From Candidatus Melainabacteria bacterium MEL.A1 (GTDB lineage: Bacteria > Cyanobacteriota > Vampirovibrionia > Gastranaerophilales > Gastranaerophilaceae), in NCBI GenBank assembly GCA_001765415.1, contig CP017245.1:806001-870000 (forward strand): a DNA stretch of 64,000 nt. Direction: 5' to 3'. The notes beneath the pieces were generated by a model. That model was not told where the DNA came from. It searched no databases and saw only the letters and a list, made by a program, of their open reading frames with translations. Below, piece by piece: positions 63,438 to 64,000 of this stretch; position 1 is the first letter of the stretch, and every line of letters starts with the position of its first letter. The position numbers and the translations under genes are program-made.

Positions 63438-64000
63438 CTAGTTACTTTGACCTGCTCTATAGCCACAAGCTGCATAAATTATTGGCAAAAATCTTCCTAT
63501 ATTTAATTTTTCAACCATAGGAATTTTTGCTAATGCTAAAGCTCCAATTCCGTCATCAATATTTGCTAAGGCATCTTTAAACGTCAGTTTTCTATCCGGA
63601 TACTTGTCTTTTGGATCTGTAACTACATTTGACAATGCGGCAGCACCGTACATTCCAACCAAAAGTCCGCCAACTACTGACAAAATCTTATTTCTTTTAT
63701 TATTATATTTTTCACTATTTTCACAAAGGCTTACCACACCTCCAACAATCCAAGTTGGAATAGATGCGTTCATAAACTGAAACAAACCTTCTTTCAATCT
63801 ATTTTTTTGAACATTTTTATCTTCAGCAATCAAACCTGCTCCAACACCACCAATAATAGAGCAAGCAGAAACTCCTATCATATCCCACATCCCATATTTA
63901 AGTTTCAAAGGATTTTTTACTTCTTGTTTTTTCATCATAAATAAAATTGGCAAAACAGTTCCAACAGTAGAGCCAATCAATGCTTTGGTTTTATCGGCCT
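63438..64000 (-). CDS. Multi-span membrane protein of unknown function (5' end outside window)
   Basis: The frame is open through the window edge (A-D-K-T-K-A-L-I-G precedes the first possible start), so this is the C-terminal part, about 187 residues. Four or five hydrophobic segments are visible: STVGTVLPILFMM, MIGVSACSIIGGVGAGLIA, ASIPTWIVGGVVSL, ILSVVGGLLVGMYGAAALS, and FLPIIYAACGYRAG. Family not recognised. It converges on the TPR-glycosyltransferase gene with 15 bases between. Confidence 0.65.
   Translation of the reverse strand, partial: ADKTKALIGSTVGTVLPILFMMKKQEVKNPLKLKYGMWDMIGVSACSIIGGVGAGLIAEDKNVQKNRLKEGLFQFMNASIPTWIVGGVVSLCENSEKYNNKRNKILSVVGGLLVGMYGAAALSNVVTDPKDKYPDRKLTFKDALANIDDGIGALALAKIPMVEKLNIGRFLPIIYAACGYRAGQSN

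Overview
The window is low-GC chromosomal DNA from a bacterium that I infer to be a gut-type, non-photosynthetic relative of Cyanobacteria (Gastranaerophilales / Vampirovibrionia, 'Melainabacteria'). Clues are prepilin leaders of the FTLAEVLI type, a MinCDE plus SepF plus FtsZ division set, atpD-atpC standing alone as the beta-epsilon pair does in Cyanobacteria, a four-domain ribosomal protein S1, a fermentative AdhE, and many small proteins without recognisable relatives. The placement is an inference from gene content, not a database result.

Layout. 1-2106: 3' part of adhE. 2107-5560: repeats, a prepilin-like gene divergent from an XRE regulator, tRNA-Cys, a TPM-domain protein, a degenerate nucleotidyltransferase-fold protein, tRNA-Val and a small unknown gene. 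5561-9432 (minus): glycine cleavage genes gcvT-gcvH-gcvPA and a DnaJ-like gene. 9508-19769 (minus): an 18-gene S10-spc ribosomal protein cluster from rpsJ to rplR. Its spacers are unusually long and hairpin-rich, and it stops at rplR next to repeat DNA and a broken XRE gene. 20052-23444 (minus): minC-minD-minE behind a glucosaminidase-like gene. 23612-25324 (plus): NrtR-like regulator, secG, SDR oxidoreductase. 25371-31752: a GT9 glycosyltransferase divergent from comM, a two-part chromate-type transporter, atpD-atpC, and an unknown gene divergent from atpD. 31906-33352: two small unknown genes around a repeat-rich spacer with a strong orphan terminator. 33369-37924: KdsC-like phosphatase, TPR protein and aspartokinase (minus), divergent from a histidine kinase. 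38211-39984: a large prepilin-like gene put out of frame by a run of nine G. 40267-44681: ComF-like phosphoribosyltransferase, unknown gene, radical SAM protein, then pilO-like and fused pilM-pilN genes (minus). 44792-47493: nadA, rlmB, rpoD. 47579-49749 (minus): rpsA, ispH. 49896-53796 (minus): two large lineage-specific proteins. 54052-55011: fba. 55119-64000: a coiled-coil membrane protein, ftsZ, nadK, an unknown membrane protein, yggS-sepF, a TPR-glycosyltransferase fusion, and a partial membrane protein at the edge.

How it fits together. Cell division is heavily represented (MinCDE, FtsZ, SepF), as are type IV pilus functions (PilMN, PilO and two prepilin-like proteins, one probably phase-variable), translation, and central metabolism (AdhE, Fba, glycine cleavage, F1 ATPase, NAD synthesis). 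Two sequence-level patterns stand out. First, at least nine genes lack a Shine-Dalgarno and have a -10 hexamer ending exactly seven bases before the start codon, so their mRNAs are predicted to be leaderless. Second, several families of dispersed, hairpin-rich intergenic repeats recur through the window, including inside the ribosomal protein cluster and across a truncated regulator gene.
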